Part shown: positions 12,800 to 23,729 of the stretch, piece by piece
Numbering within the stretch: the first letter of the stretch is position 1
How the letters are laid out: each line of letters begins with the position of its first letter
From: Aralia elata
Taxonomy: Eukaryota; Streptophyta; Magnoliopsida; Apiales; Araliaceae
Assembly: GCA_034770075.1 (NCBI GenBank)
Contig: CM068383.1
Coordinates: forward strand, 9,389,778 to 9,453,777
Direction: 5' to 3'
Length of the DNA stretch: 64,000 nucleotides
Translations under genes and position numbers: made by a program
Notes under the pieces: generated by a model
What the model was told of the DNA's origin: nothing
Databases searched by the model: none
What the model saw: only the letters and a program-made list of their open reading frames with translations

Positions 12800-13440
12800 G
12801 TAGGCTTTTTAATATGGGTTAATGTTTGGCTTACTTTACTTTCTAGGCTTCCACCCCCTATGGATTAAGGATATCTTCTGCATAGCTTCGAAGCCTTCAA
12901 TGTTGGTATGAAGACTTTTCTTCCGGTTCGCTTAACAACCCATGTTGCAACACTTAACTATGTTTTAAAGGTCGAACCTCTTTTCGGCCTGGATTTCATT
13001 CATTACACTGCCAAAGAGTCTTGAACAGACCGCAATAAGATTTTAGGTACTTGAACTTACATGGATCAACTTAGTAGCTTAGGAGTAGAGCAATTCTATT
13101 CTTTAGTAAGTTAAAATAAAATATAACAATTACTAGAAAAAAATTAATAAAAGAATGCATTAATTCAATATCATAAGAATCATCATTTTTTCATTAAATA
13201 AAACACTAAACAAATAAATATATTATACTGTATTATAAATATAATATAATATAAAATAAATATAAATTCATATTAATAATATATTATATTATATGCATAT
13301 AATATTATATATGCATGTATTATATTATGTGTTATAATATTGTATATTTAATATTATATATATATATATATATATATTATAATATAATAAATAAATAAAC
13401 ATAATACATATTAATAATATATTATATTATATATGTATAT
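12800..13440. other. No gene seen
   Basis: 12800-13080 is unclassified unique-looking sequence, possibly more organelle-derived DNA. 13150-13440 is extremely AT-rich with TA runs (13355-13377). Confidence 0.4.
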
Positions 13441-13446
13441 TATATT

Positions 13447-13704
13447 ACTCCCTCCGTCCCAAATTAATTGTTTTTCTAAGACTTTTTTAAGTCAAATTGA
13501 CTATTTTTAAAATTAATAATTAAGCATATATAAATATATTTCTAAAATTATAAAATTTGAAATTAGTAATAAATTGTATATACTTTCTTTTGGTTATAAT
13601 ATCTTCACCTATATGTTAGCAAAAATAGTAAAAAAATTAGTTTTAAAAATAGTCAATTTGACTTTAAAAAGTTCTAGAAATGCAATTAATTTGGGACGGA
13701 GGGA
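13447..13704. mobile_element. Stowaway (Tc1/mariner) MITE
   Basis: Starts CTCCCTCCGTCCCAAATTAA and ends with the inverted TTAATTTGGGACGGAGGGA, about 258 bases long and flanked by TA. The interior stem words AGTCAAATTGACTATTTTTA recur inverted near the right end, so the transcript would fold on itself. Lies inside the CACTA element. Confidence 0.9.
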
Positions 13705-13844
13705 ATATATGTTATAATATTATATATTTAATGTTATATTATAATAATATAATACCAAAACATTCATTGTTTCGCCCGACCAGAACAAACGGAGAACATT
13801 TCTGCGTACTGAAGGATTTCTAGGGCTTTGTACTTTGAGAAATA

Positions 13845-13923
13845 ATGGACATGGCTGCTTCGTGTATTCTGGGTCAGGATGTTTTTGTTTACCTCATTAA
13901 ACTCCTCCTCGTCGGTGGCTCCG
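13845..13923 (+). pseudogene. Captured first exon of a Rab-type small GTPase (putative)
   Basis: An ATG at 13845 opens 79 bases that end in a good splice donor (CTCCG|GTAATT). They encode 26 residues, with YLIKLLLVGGSG at the end. This matches the first beta strand and start of the P-loop of plant Rab8/RabE GTPases (YLIKLLLIGDSG, then VGKS), and in my recollection an intron falls at this glycine. The P-loop Asp is Gly here. No later Rab exons (switch regions, NKxD) were recognised downstream, so only a fragment appears to be captured. The residues before YLIK are not Rab-like. Confidence 0.45.
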
Positions 13924-16900
13924 GTAATTTTACTTTTCTCTTATTGCAAGAAATCGACGCATCTTGAGTATGATTTTAGATTGGGTTTTCTATATAATAG
14001 AATCCCCCAATCTTCTTGTGTGATGAGATGTACTTCTCTTAATATTGTGCCAAGGCCTTCACAATAATTGGTTAACGGTTGGTTTTGTGATTTTTTTTTC
14101 TGTATTCGAATCAGTCCTTTTATCTTGCAACATGAATGCATACTCTAGTTTTTATTGTGGGTGGAATGAAAAGAAAAATAGAAGTGATAGTACTCTGTTA
14201 CATTCACTGTTGTTTTTTTTGTTTTTGTTTGTGTGCATCTCTATATATATTGCTTAACATCTCTACTTTTTAAATCAAAGGATGGAGTGGAGGAACTGTG
14301 ATGTCCTTTTTCAGAAAATAAAAGAAAGTATTTATCTAAATACTTTATTTACTAATAAAATAAAAGAAAAAAGAAAAAAAGAAAAGTAAAGAAGCTGTGA
14401 TGAGATGTTAATGAGGAAACTACCTACTGTTGTGCGTGTGTATTATTGTGTGTGTCTATTAAAGCTCTTAGCAGTATCAAAACACAGAAAGTTCTTACAC
14501 TACTATTTTGAGCCTGCAAAGGGTCAGCCTTTGAGTTGTCTGGAAAGACTTTTGTTCTATTGTATTTGTTAAGTTATAAATATGCGAGTGGATTTGAATA
14601 GTATACCCTTGTTGTTATGCTTGTTTGGGGGAGGAAGCTCGAAAAAAAATTTCTCCAACATTTGCATCAACCCGGAGAAAGTCAATGATTTGTTTATTCG
14701 CTACATCATTTTATTTGTAGGAACTCTGATATTTAGTTTACCTTGATTAATCATTTTATGTATTTTCATCAGCAGCAGAACATATCACATCCAAGTACGT
14801 GCGAAAGTTTAGTCAAATTGAAAAACTCTCTTATCTGTTGACTGGCTGGTCCGAAATTATAAGGGACTAAAGCCTGTCCTTGACAAAGGGTCTGCAGCTG
14901 AAACCAGAAGGAAGACTCAAAATGCCTCACGCTATTAACATTAATTAGTATGCAAACAAGAAAAGAAAGAGGGGTATGACATGCATCTATAATCATTTAT
15001 CTTATTTCATTGAAGTTTCTACTATAATTTATTGGGAGTCTAATTATGCCATTAAGCAATTTGTTAACTACAAAGCTACTTCAAAATTTCTAAGGTCTAA
15101 TACTTTTATCTGCTTTATGTGGCTTGTGTTCTTGGTTCAAGTACTGGTTGAGTTGATGTCATTGAGTTGATGAATCTATTTCAGGTTGAACATAAGGTAT
15201 GCCTTTTGTCTTATCAAACTTGAAACATTTGAATGATTAATAGCATGAAACACAGGAGGGGTATAGTGAGGATGATACACCTGCTTCTTGGCTTGTGTCC
15301 ATCATCTTTAATTAAAAGAACAAAGGTACCCATTCTAGGTTTCTGTTATTTGGAGTGTGTGCTTGTCCTCATTATGTCTCATATAGGTCAAAGACCATGT
15401 ATTTGCCCAAATTCTAACGATTCCTTTCTTGTGGCAGCTTTTCCCTGGCTCTAAAACAGGTAGTTGAATTCTCAAAATTATGCTCTATATTAACATTTGT
15501 TTGTTGGTCTTGCCACAGAAACTTGCGCTACATGGCTAGAATCTTGCTTATGAAGTTAATTAAGTTAATTTATCTGCATCTCCATTGATTATTTTGTTAA
15601 AGGTCGTTCGAAAAATGATTTTAATGAGATTACTTAATTTAGCCCTATTTATGAATTGGTTACCTTACCCTATACACTGCACAACATAGATCTGAATTAG
15701 GTCTTCGTGATTGATATGCAACCAAATTGCCAGCTATGGAAGGTCAAGAAGTAACATCGGCTTTCCTTTTCATGCTAAGTGAAATTGGCCAAGCTAGCAT
15801 CAGTAATGCGGAATTTCAATAATATGAACGCACAGTAAGAAGTTTACATGGAAATTAGTGTAAATTTAAAAATTGTTCTTCTGACAGTAAAGCATTATAT
15901 GAAGTATGCAAAACCTCCTGATTTAACTTTTTAGTGCTTCCTTAGTATAAGAAATCAATTTGGATCCTTAGGACTGATGACAAACACACGCTAACAGAAG
16001 TTACTTCTCTTTAGCACTTGATAAATAAGTAGTCTACTGTGTTCAAGGTCAAAACTGTGCATAGGAAATACGAAGGCTGTCATTTGTCATATCTTATCAA
16101 TTCCAAATGATTATTAAGGAAGCATTTGTTTTACCATATTGGTTGTTGGAAAAAATAAAGTTTGTATTTCTCTGACATGTCTGTCCCTCAAAGTGATCCA
16201 CTTTTGCAAGTAGAGACAACATGGGCTCTCTTCTATATGAACTCCAGGTTTCTACTTCTTTTTCGTTTTAACATCTTTCATACCAAACTTATTGTTGAAA
16301 CTTTCATGTTTGTACCATAACTTGATAACAATCTTAATATATTTGTGGATTGATTGGTTAACTATCAGATAATATGGGATAAACTGATTTAAAATTCTCT
16401 AGTTTATAAATCAACCAATAAGAGTACATCTGCTCTTCTTCATGGTGATTTTAGTTGTTCTAGTCTGTAACTGCTGAAGTCCTTAATGATTCTCCCTTCA
16501 AAATAAAGATGTTCAAAATAAAGATGTTCTAGTCAAAGTATTTTTTTAATATTGTTTCTATTTGTGAAATTCATTTTATCTTGTCAATTTGTGTTCTGCC
16601 TATTGGCTAGATAGGACATTAGGACTAGTATGTATGGATCAGTTCTTGTATTAGTGGTATTGTTTTCTTTGGTCTTAAAAATATCAACACAGTGCTTCTT
16701 GTTATCTCCTTTTCACGTGTTTTTGTTTTTTAATTTATGAAGTGATTTTTTTTTTGAAATTCTGAAATTCAAAATTGATGGATTTTAGATAATAGAATTG
16801 TAATTATTGTGGACTATGGAGATATCTATATAGTACTACTATTTACAAAAATTTGTTGAATCACGCAAACATTAATTTTGAATATCAGGATTTCGCGATT

Positions 16901-18385
16901 GATTTCAGATTTTTTTTTAAAAAAATTGAACTAGTTAATTGTTTATTATTCTAAAATATTTTTATTATGATTATTATTACTATTATTATAATTGTATGGC
17001 GTAGAATTAAATCAAATAACTCTACTGAATCCTTATGTTGATGTCTCCTGCCGCTAAACGAGTAGAGTAGTCGTTGCGATTGTGTAAGAGTGGTTATTAT
17101 TAAATAAAATTGTTACCCTTTTCCGTATCTGTCTATCAATACATATACATGCCGATGCATGTTATGATCTGCCCACGAATGTTATGATCCTATATATGGA
17201 ATTCTACTTTATTTCTTTATTTTGTATGGCTTAGGCTATAAAATAAATCAAATAGCACTACTGAATACTTATGTTGATGTCAGAAAACTATCTTAGGAAT
17301 TGTTTGATAGCCTCATTATGCGATTAAAACTGGAAACATCATAGGTTAGAATTGCGCTCTGTAGTATAGCTTCCCCACTGAACCTATGAATGTATATAAC
17401 TAAGACTTATTATCACAAACAACATTAAAGACAAATTGGTCTGTTTTCCTATCTAAAGGCTCTGTTTTCTGGAGTTGACCACCGTGACTGACTGGTGTAT
17501 GCTTATAATTTGCGGACAACAATAATTGAACTAGTTCACCCTTTTTTCCTTACTAATAATATGATTGAGCACTCCTTGTTTACTCATGTTTTACGTTCTG
17601 CTCTCGCTTAATTCCTTACAATTCTAATAACCTGTAGTTCTTATATTTTCTCAGTCATTGCTTTGTGATCCAAAACCCCCGAAGCAACTCGTATGTTCAG
17701 TGAAAACAAGCGTGAGTACAACCGAAGAGTGCGTGATTCTAAATAGTAGAGCAGAGCAGAGCTGGACAGCTGACTAAATCTTAATTAAGCGTTGTGGGTT
17801 GAATCTGAAATAAGCTGGAGGTGGTGTTAATGTTGGTACGTACCAATTGCTATTCATGTACTTCATATTATATTTGTCCGTGTGCATTGCCTTCTTTTAG
17901 ACAAATCTTTTATTAGAATCCGCTTCCAGGCACTTGGGTTTATAACTCTCTTGAATTTCTGACAATTTTACCGATTCTTCTTCCATGAGATCTCATTTAT
18001 CATTGGAAGTATGTCCATTGCCGTAGCATGTGTATAGGAAGTATTGTTGTAGCTCTGATTACTTGGACTTTGTTTGGCACTGGGTTTTACTCTTTGCCCC
18101 TATAGAGGGAACTGGGAAGAGTGTGTTCTATTGTAATATTGTTAATACTTGATAGAATATTTGAAATTAAAATTACTTGGACTCTTGATGATCCCCAGTG
18201 TATGAACAATGACTGGACAGACAGTGTGACTTTACTTCAACTCTTTTGCAGTATGAAACCTCTGAGAATTTATAGTTACTCTTTTTGAGAAATTATTGGT
18301 ATCAATATATTGAGTTTTCCTCCATCCTTACCTTGGATATTAAAATGTTGTCTCGATTGAGTTCTAGTTGATAAATTTCTTGCAG
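13924..18385. other. Intron-like DNA with no recognised gene
   Basis: Scattered short exon-like stretches occur, for example one around 15250-15320 with YSEDDTPASWLV in one frame followed by a stop. No chain of exons could be assembled. The rest is AT-rich. It may be the remainder of a captured host gene or a decayed second CACTA gene. Confidence 0.3.
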
Positions 18386-18556
18386 ATTTCTCAAATTCCA
18401 GAAGCAGACATGATCGACTACCAAAGTAATTTAACAAAGGAACAAATTGCAGCAATTTTTGTTGATGAACTTGGAACAGGTTCAACATCAAATATATGGA
18501 TTGTTAAGAAGTGTAACTTATTCAGAACTATAGCTCGGCTTCAAAATAAAATGTGA
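18386..18556 (+). pseudogene. Possible terminal exon of unknown gene
   Basis: After a good acceptor (TTTCTTGCAG, ending 18385) an open frame encodes about 56 residues, starting ISQIPEADMIDY and ending in TGA. The product is unrecognised. A TTGGGG tandem run (18593-18617) follows. It could be the last exon of the plus-strand transcription unit that begins near 13845. Confidence 0.3.
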
Positions 18557-18799
18557 ATTGATAGAAATTTTGGGTGGTGGGTTTGCTCTTAGTTGGGGTT
18601 GGGGTTGGGGTTGGGAGTGCATCAAGACTGACCAACTGGCATTTTCTTTGAAAAGTAGACTGTTTTGTAATGGCTTTCATCCATTACAGCCTGCTAGACG
18701 CTGTTTTTGATAGTAACTCACTGATTTGAGTGTAAAGAATGAATCAAATTACTTTGTTTTGGTTTTGCTTTTGCTTCATACGATGTTTTGTTATGAAAA

Positions 18800-19650
18800 T
18801 GAATTTGGCAACGATACAATCAAAAGCTGTTTCGTTACCAAATCAGAATACAGTAAAGGATTTAGCAACAACTTTTTTTAATTTTAGAAATAAGTTTTCG
18901 TTGGTAATGACATTAAAATACATTTTATGGGCAACAAAAAGTTAACCTAATTACAACGCGGAGGATATTGTTCCTATAAACAAAAGAAAACAATGTTTTA
19001 TGTTGCAAATCATATAACTTTCGTTGCATAGAAAAAGCATACGACAACGTATAGTGTCGTTGCTAATCGACAATAACTTTCGTTGCTTTCGAAAAATAAT
19101 CAGCTTCGAACAGTATCGTTGCTAATTGATTATAATTATCTATAACAAAACCAACGCCAACGAAACAATTTGTTACAAATTAATATATGACCGGTTTATT
19201 TTGTATATTTAGCAATGAACATCGTTACCAAAAAGTATACAATTAGCAACGAAAACCTGTTAAGGCAACAATTTTCATACTGTTCAGCAACAACAAACAT
19301 CATTGGCAAATGTGTATCAAATATAACAAATTTCATCTTCGTTGGCAAAAAAAAAATTTCTTTTCGTTGCCAATTGGGTGGATTTTGCAACGAAAGTTGC
19401 TTTTCAGTAACAATTTCTTAATAAATTTGTTACAAAATATTTTGTTGCTAAATGATCTATGTTTTTACACGAAAACAAACTTTCGTTGCTAAATATCTCA
19501 CTTTCTGCAACAAACAAAATAATTTCGTTGCTAGATAATTAGCAACGCTCATTGCGCAACGGATGGTCCAACGACCAAAAAATCGTTGCAAATGACCTTT
19601 CGCAACGAAATTCATCACATTTAGCAACGAAAACCGTTTGTTGCTGAATC
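18800..19650. repeat. Right subterminal repeats of the CACTA element
   Basis: Dense array of TTCGTTGC and GCAACGAA in both orientations, more than 20 copies by eye. Matches the left subterminal region in motif. Confidence 0.82.
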
Positions 19651-19833
19651 GTCATTTTTTTGTAGTGTAATGAAAGTCTGTAAATTTTTTGTATGTAGTA
19701 GCCCTATGTCTTAGGAGTCTATTGAGTCTGAAATGGACTCATTTGGACGTCTAGAGATGAAGTTATGAAGATTGGAGTGAAGAAAGGTTGGACTGCATGA
19801 AGGAAACAAAATGCAGTTGGGTTCTGATGAATA

Positions 19834-20034
19834 GCGCCGCAGCGCCGCTCCCTTTAGTAATTCGGGCGCCGCAACGCCGCTGATGTCAGCAATGAATTTA
19901 ATAGATTGGCGCTGCAACGCCGATGCTACTTCAAAACCTGGCGTCGCAGCGCCGGGTAAACCCGAACCGATAGTAGGAATCGGGCTGGCGCCGCAGCGCT
20001 GCTGGCTAGGCCAAACCGGGCGCAGCAGCGCCGG
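19834..20034 (+). repeat. GC-rich interrupted-palindrome cluster in the solo LTR
   Basis: A cluster of short GCGCC-N-GGCGC-like words (AGCGCCGCAGCGCCGC, GGCGCTGCAACGCC, GGCGCCGCAGCGC, GCGCAGCAGCGCC) in an otherwise AT-rich LTR. The sister LTR has an equivalent block at 60218-60377. Confidence 0.75.
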
Positions 20035-21574
20035 GTCGGGTTGGGTCAACGGGTCAGGCCCATTAAAAATTTTCTAACAAGACCAGAATTTAAGTTTTCT
20101 TTTAATGATTTTATATACATGTTATATTTATCTCATGACCCTATAGTGAAGCCTTAGAAGTGCAATATAAGGCTATATTTTGGACATAGAATGATTAGAC
20201 ACGTTAGTTATTTATAGCGTGACTAATCGTACTTTACGTTTGGCTTTGAGGGGGCGCTGCCCTTTGCAACCCCCGCCAGCTCACCGGCGAGCTGGGCAAC
20301 CGCTCGTTCACCGGGGAGCGAGACCCCCGACTACTTTGTCGTAGTGGTCATTGATGTAGTCTAATGATGTGATGACTGTAATGAACCTAGTCCTAATGTG
20401 ACTAATGGCTATGTGAATATGTATTTACATATGTAGGATATTAAGGAGCGTGTGTTATAATATTGTAGCAGACGCTTGAGGCAAGTACCCTAACCTTACT
20501 CAATTTATATTTGTGCAAGTTTCTTAAACCATACAACTCTTATATATTGTGCGTGTTTCCGATGTTATATAAATTTTAAGCTTTCACAAATTATTATTGT
20601 GCAAGTATTCTTACTTTTATTCAAGATATCCAGTTATGCTATAATGCATGTTATTGAAGTTTTAAAGTTGTATATTCCATGAACTGTTGATAAGGTTGTC
20701 TAAGCCAATGGTTTCGGCTAGACTTGTATTGAATTGTTTTGTTGATTCAAGAATGATTCATCAAGATATTGTTGATATTTATTGTAGCTATCCAATCAAA
20801 TTGTTTGACTTAGATTTCTTTGATGTAAAGCTGAGAAGAACAACCCTATTATTTGCGAATTATTTTTGGTCGGTAATACTGGTCGACCCTATATGGGTGG
20901 TAAACAAACGCTTAGACGTTTACATAGATGTTGTACAACATAGGGTATGATAGGTTGATCCCCTAAAGTGCCTAGAGGAAAAATGTTCGGTTGATAGTTA
21001 TGAAACTATTAAACCTTTTGATGAAAGAAGAAAGTTTAAGGTCATTCGACCACTTAGTATGTTGCTTAAAAATGTTAGAAATGTAAAGGAATACTTTATT
21101 ATTGCTCCTATTTATTCGAAATGTGTTCTCAACTATTGTCTAGTTGTAGAACTGGAAGCATGATTCTTGATATTCTTGTTATTTACATGTTATACTTGCT
21201 GAGCAATTGAATGCTCATTCTTTCTTTAAATTACATGCTTTCAGCTAAGGCAGAACAGGCAGAGAGTTCCCGCAAGGATAAAGGCAAGGGAAAAGTTACC
21301 GAGTAAAGGATAATATATCATATCCGCTTTTATAATAGTTTATGCTAGGAATGTGTGATCTCTCTGGATTGTATTAATTATCTTAAGATGTTATGTACTT
21401 ATGTCAAGATCTTAGAACCCGGGATTTGTAGAGTAAGACGTTGTGTAATATTTAGAAATTGCATTTCTGTCCTTATATTGATGATGAATGGGTAAAATAA
21501 ACGATGAATGTGTAGTACCGTAAGCACCGAGTTCGTGGATAAAGAGACCCTGGATTTGGGGGCGTCACAGTTCA

Positions 21575-22299
21575 AATTTGAATTGTTGCGTTGGGATAAA
21601 TGAGCTGACGGAAATAAAGTCGGTTCACCAACAAAGGGAACATTGCTATTTGATTTATCAGAAAAATTACCATGAAGGAGTTCGTGACTAAGAAGCATGC
21701 TATGAAGTTCCGTAAAGGAAACTGGTGTGGGTCTAGCTGCTATGGTGGTGATCATAGGCTCACACTCTATGCGTAATCCCTTAAAAACAAAGACATTGAA
21801 GTCAGCCGGCGAAAGAGGGTGGCCTGCTGCTGCTAATTCACCTACATATGACTTAGCTTTGTATAAATAATTCGTGACGGACAAATCATCTTGCTTAAGT
21901 TTATGAAGACTCAAATGTAGATTTAACATTCTAATAGTGGACAGAGATGCAAACGCAGTCTCCAAAGAGACCCAAAGCTCACACGAGGTAGAGGCACCAA
22001 GAATAATGGGAATGATGTCCTCCGTTAGTGAAAACATAAGCAAACTTAAAAGGTATTGATCTTGTTGAAACCAAATTTGATATTCAGGGTTATTTTGGCC
22101 TAGTTGACTATTGACAGAGGGGAGTTTAGATGGAGGATGATTCTCACTACCATCAACAAATTTAAGTAGTGACTGGGAACGAAGGAGGGGAAGAATCTAA
22201 GCATGCCAAGATAAGTAATTGGTTGGTTTTAATTTGAGGTGGAGAAAATGATTTTGTCATAAGTTTGGATGAAAGAGAGGAGACAGGAAGCCATGAAGT
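21575..22299 (-). pseudogene. Copia gag N-terminal part
   Basis: Minus-strand frame 21575-22043 encodes a UBN2-like copia gag region (LWVSLETAF, then LHKLKQDDLSVTNYLYKAKS and FNVFVFKGL), typical of plant copia capsid proteins. The beginning (22044-22299) is frameshifted more than once. It was originally continuous with 5658-5938, and the solo LTR insertion separates the two parts. Confidence 0.85.
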
Positions 22300-22311
22300 G
22301 CTCTGATACCA

Positions 22312-22605
22312 AAATAAAGCACAAAATAATGAGTTGGATTGATTTTCGTTTTTCCACACTAATTTGGTTGTGGGATCTCATATATATATATTGAGTATTA
22401 CAGATAATACAAGAGTTTAAAATTTGAAAAACAAACAAATATAATCTAGCTGGCAGCCTGACAAACTATATCAAAGTGATAAGAACTATATTTAGATTAT
22501 AACAATAATTCAAACTGCTAACAAATTATCTACTTGTGTGGTTAAACGGATCTGGTGCTATTCAAGCTGTCCTAATATGATTGTCAAGTATAAATTTCCT
22601 TGACA
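22312..22605 (-). repeat. 5' LTR of the copia element
   Basis: About 294 bases, near-identical to 2024-2333. Its inner edge abuts the initiator-Met tRNA primer-binding site at 22300-22311 (minus strand). Confidence 0.9.
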
Positions 22606-22610
22606 AGCGT

Positions 22611-23260
22611 ACCCATTTCTTTCCTAAACCCTAACTTATCTCAAATTTTAAATGATCAAACAAAATCTATAAAATTTTTACACTTAAAACACATAAATCT
22701 GAAATCATAGATCTAAATAATGATAATATCTTTTTATGGATATCAAATACGGTGAATATTCAACATATATTTTAAGAATATAATCAAACCATTCTCGAAC
22801 ATCAAATAAGGTGAGTGTATCAGATTGTGAAAATACCTGCATCAAAAGCTCAAGATCTTTTTCAAGGGAAACAAAATCTAAATGCTTGTAAAAGTAAAAG
22901 CATCAAATATCACTACGTACTTATAATCCAAACCAAAGTTGGGAGAAATCTTGCAATTGGAAGCGCGCAATAGAATCCTCACGAGCGAACATAATTAAGA
23001 AAACGAACAACCGAAGTTAGAAGAAGAATAACCAAAATCACCAGAATTATATCACGGTACCTATAAACTTATTGTCACCAAGTTGAAATTGAACCTGGCC
23101 TTCGAGTAACTCGGCGGCCGATGGTGATTGGTCCGGATCTGACTGTTTCCGGTAGCAGCAGTGGGAGGCTTTAAGGACTCTAGCTCTTCTTCTTAATAAT
23201 TTTCTATATCAAGTTTGATTTTTCTCAGTTTCTCCCTCTAAATCGATCAACGATACAATT
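22611..23260 (-). pseudogene. Possible captured gene fragment in the outer Mutator-like element
   Basis: On the minus strand around 23190-23063 an open stretch encodes SDPDQSPSAAELLEGQVQF, then QLGDNKFI, and reaches a possible donor (ATAG|GTACCG). Its GC content is higher than its surroundings. The product is not recognised. Gene-fragment capture is common in Mutator-like elements, but here it is an inference from composition and a possible splice site. Confidence 0.3.
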
Positions 23261-23289
23261 TAATGAATAATCAAATCATTTGAGATTAA

Positions 23290-23548
23290 AACCATATAAA
23301 ACAAATGCATATTTAATGAATTAGTATTTTTTTAATAAAGTCAAACTGTATCTAAATATGGTCATACAGTATAAAACAAATTGGTTTGTCGATAAATGGA
23401 GTATTTTGGTCAATTTCTGTTGGAAATTGATGTAGGGTGGACATTATATGCAATTCGGTAGTTTATGTATCAATTTGTAAGCCCAATTACTTTGGGGGCC
23501 GAATTATGAATTTGGTGATACTTTGTGTAATAGAAGTGCATTTAGCCC
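23290..23548 (-). repeat. Right terminal inverted repeat of the outer element
   Basis: Inverted partner of 1185-1440. Confidence 0.65.
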
Positions 23549-23729
23549 GAAATACTAATGTATAGAATCATAATTGTTTTACAAAAATATAATATAATCT
23601 ACTTAAACCGGAACAATTGTATTTATATTTGAATAACAATAATATATTGAAATTAGGTAGGATGGTTATGTTATCAACGAGAATTAAAATTTTATCATTG
23701 GTCAAAAATCAAAAATCCAAATCAACTCA

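Larger units (their letters stand above)
7338..19667. mobile_element. CACTA (En/Spm) DNA transposon, 12.3 kb
   Basis: The left end is CACTACAAAAAAATAG at 7338, and the right end is the inverted TTTTTTTGTAGTG finishing at 19667. The flanking 3-bp duplication is TAA (7335-7337 and 19668-19670). Both subterminal regions (about 7365-7680 and 18800-19650) are crowded with TTCGTTGC / GCAACGAA in both orientations, as expected for binding sites of the element's own TNPA-type protein. The interior carries a partial Transposase_24-type gene on the minus strand, but no TNPD/TNP2 transposase was recognised. It is therefore probably non-autonomous. It sits inside the solo LTR 5939-21569, so it is younger than that LTR. 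Confidence 0.93.
5939..21569 (+). mobile_element. Solo LTR (3.3 kb) of a large LTR family, interrupted by a CACTA element
   Basis: Starts TGTAACGATCGCG and ends GGGGGCGTCACA, flanked by GTTCA on both sides (5934-5938 and 21570-21574). Removing the CACTA insert leaves 1399 + 1899 bases, close to the 3181-bp copy at 58723-61903, which has the same ends and shares blocks throughout, such as CACCGGGGAGCGAGACCCCC. No internal retrotransposon sequence remains, so it is a solo LTR from unequal recombination. The terminal sequence resembles Tekay-type Ty3/gypsy LTRs, but that is from memory. A TATAAAA at 6404 suggests plus-strand orientation. It sits inside the copia gag. Confidence 0.88.
2024..22605 (-). 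mobile_element. Ty1/copia LTR retrotransposon, nested and inactive
   Basis: A minus-strand copia element is bounded by two near-identical LTRs (2024-2333 and 22312-22605) and flanked by AGCAT (2019-2023) and AGCGT (22606-22610), a 5-bp target duplication with one mismatch. A primer-binding site complementary to initiator tRNA-Met (TGGTATCAGAGC on the minus strand, 22300-22311) follows the 5' LTR. A polypurine tract (GAGGGGGG, minus strand, just above 2333) precedes the 3' LTR. Domain order on the minus strand is gag, zinc knuckle, protease, integrase, reverse transcriptase, RNase H, as in copia. Stops, frameshifts and a 15.6 kb insertion in gag make it dead. Confidence 0.93.
1185..23548. mobile_element. 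Mutator-like element with long terminal inverted repeats, split by nested insertions
   Basis: The segment beginning at 1185 (GGGCTAATTACACTTCTG) is repeated inverted at the other edge (minus strand from 23548: GGGCTAAATGCACTTCTA). The match continues for about 250 bases, including TTCATAATTCGG, ACATAAACTACC and a shared stretch around ATACAGTTTG. Without the copia insertion the element would be about 1.8 kb. Long inverted ends and a short non-transposase interior fit a non-autonomous Mutator-like element, possibly of the gene-capturing type. No clear 9-bp target duplication was found, so the superfamily is an inference. Confidence 0.55.

Noticed and set aside
18593..18617. Telomere-like repeat
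   Set aside because: The unit is TTGGGG for only about four copies, unlike the plant TTTAGGG, and lies inside a transposon.
19711..20077. Alanine/proline-rich frames in the solo LTR
   Set aside because: They come from GC-rich palindrome clusters in non-coding LTR DNA. The sister LTR has different words and frames.
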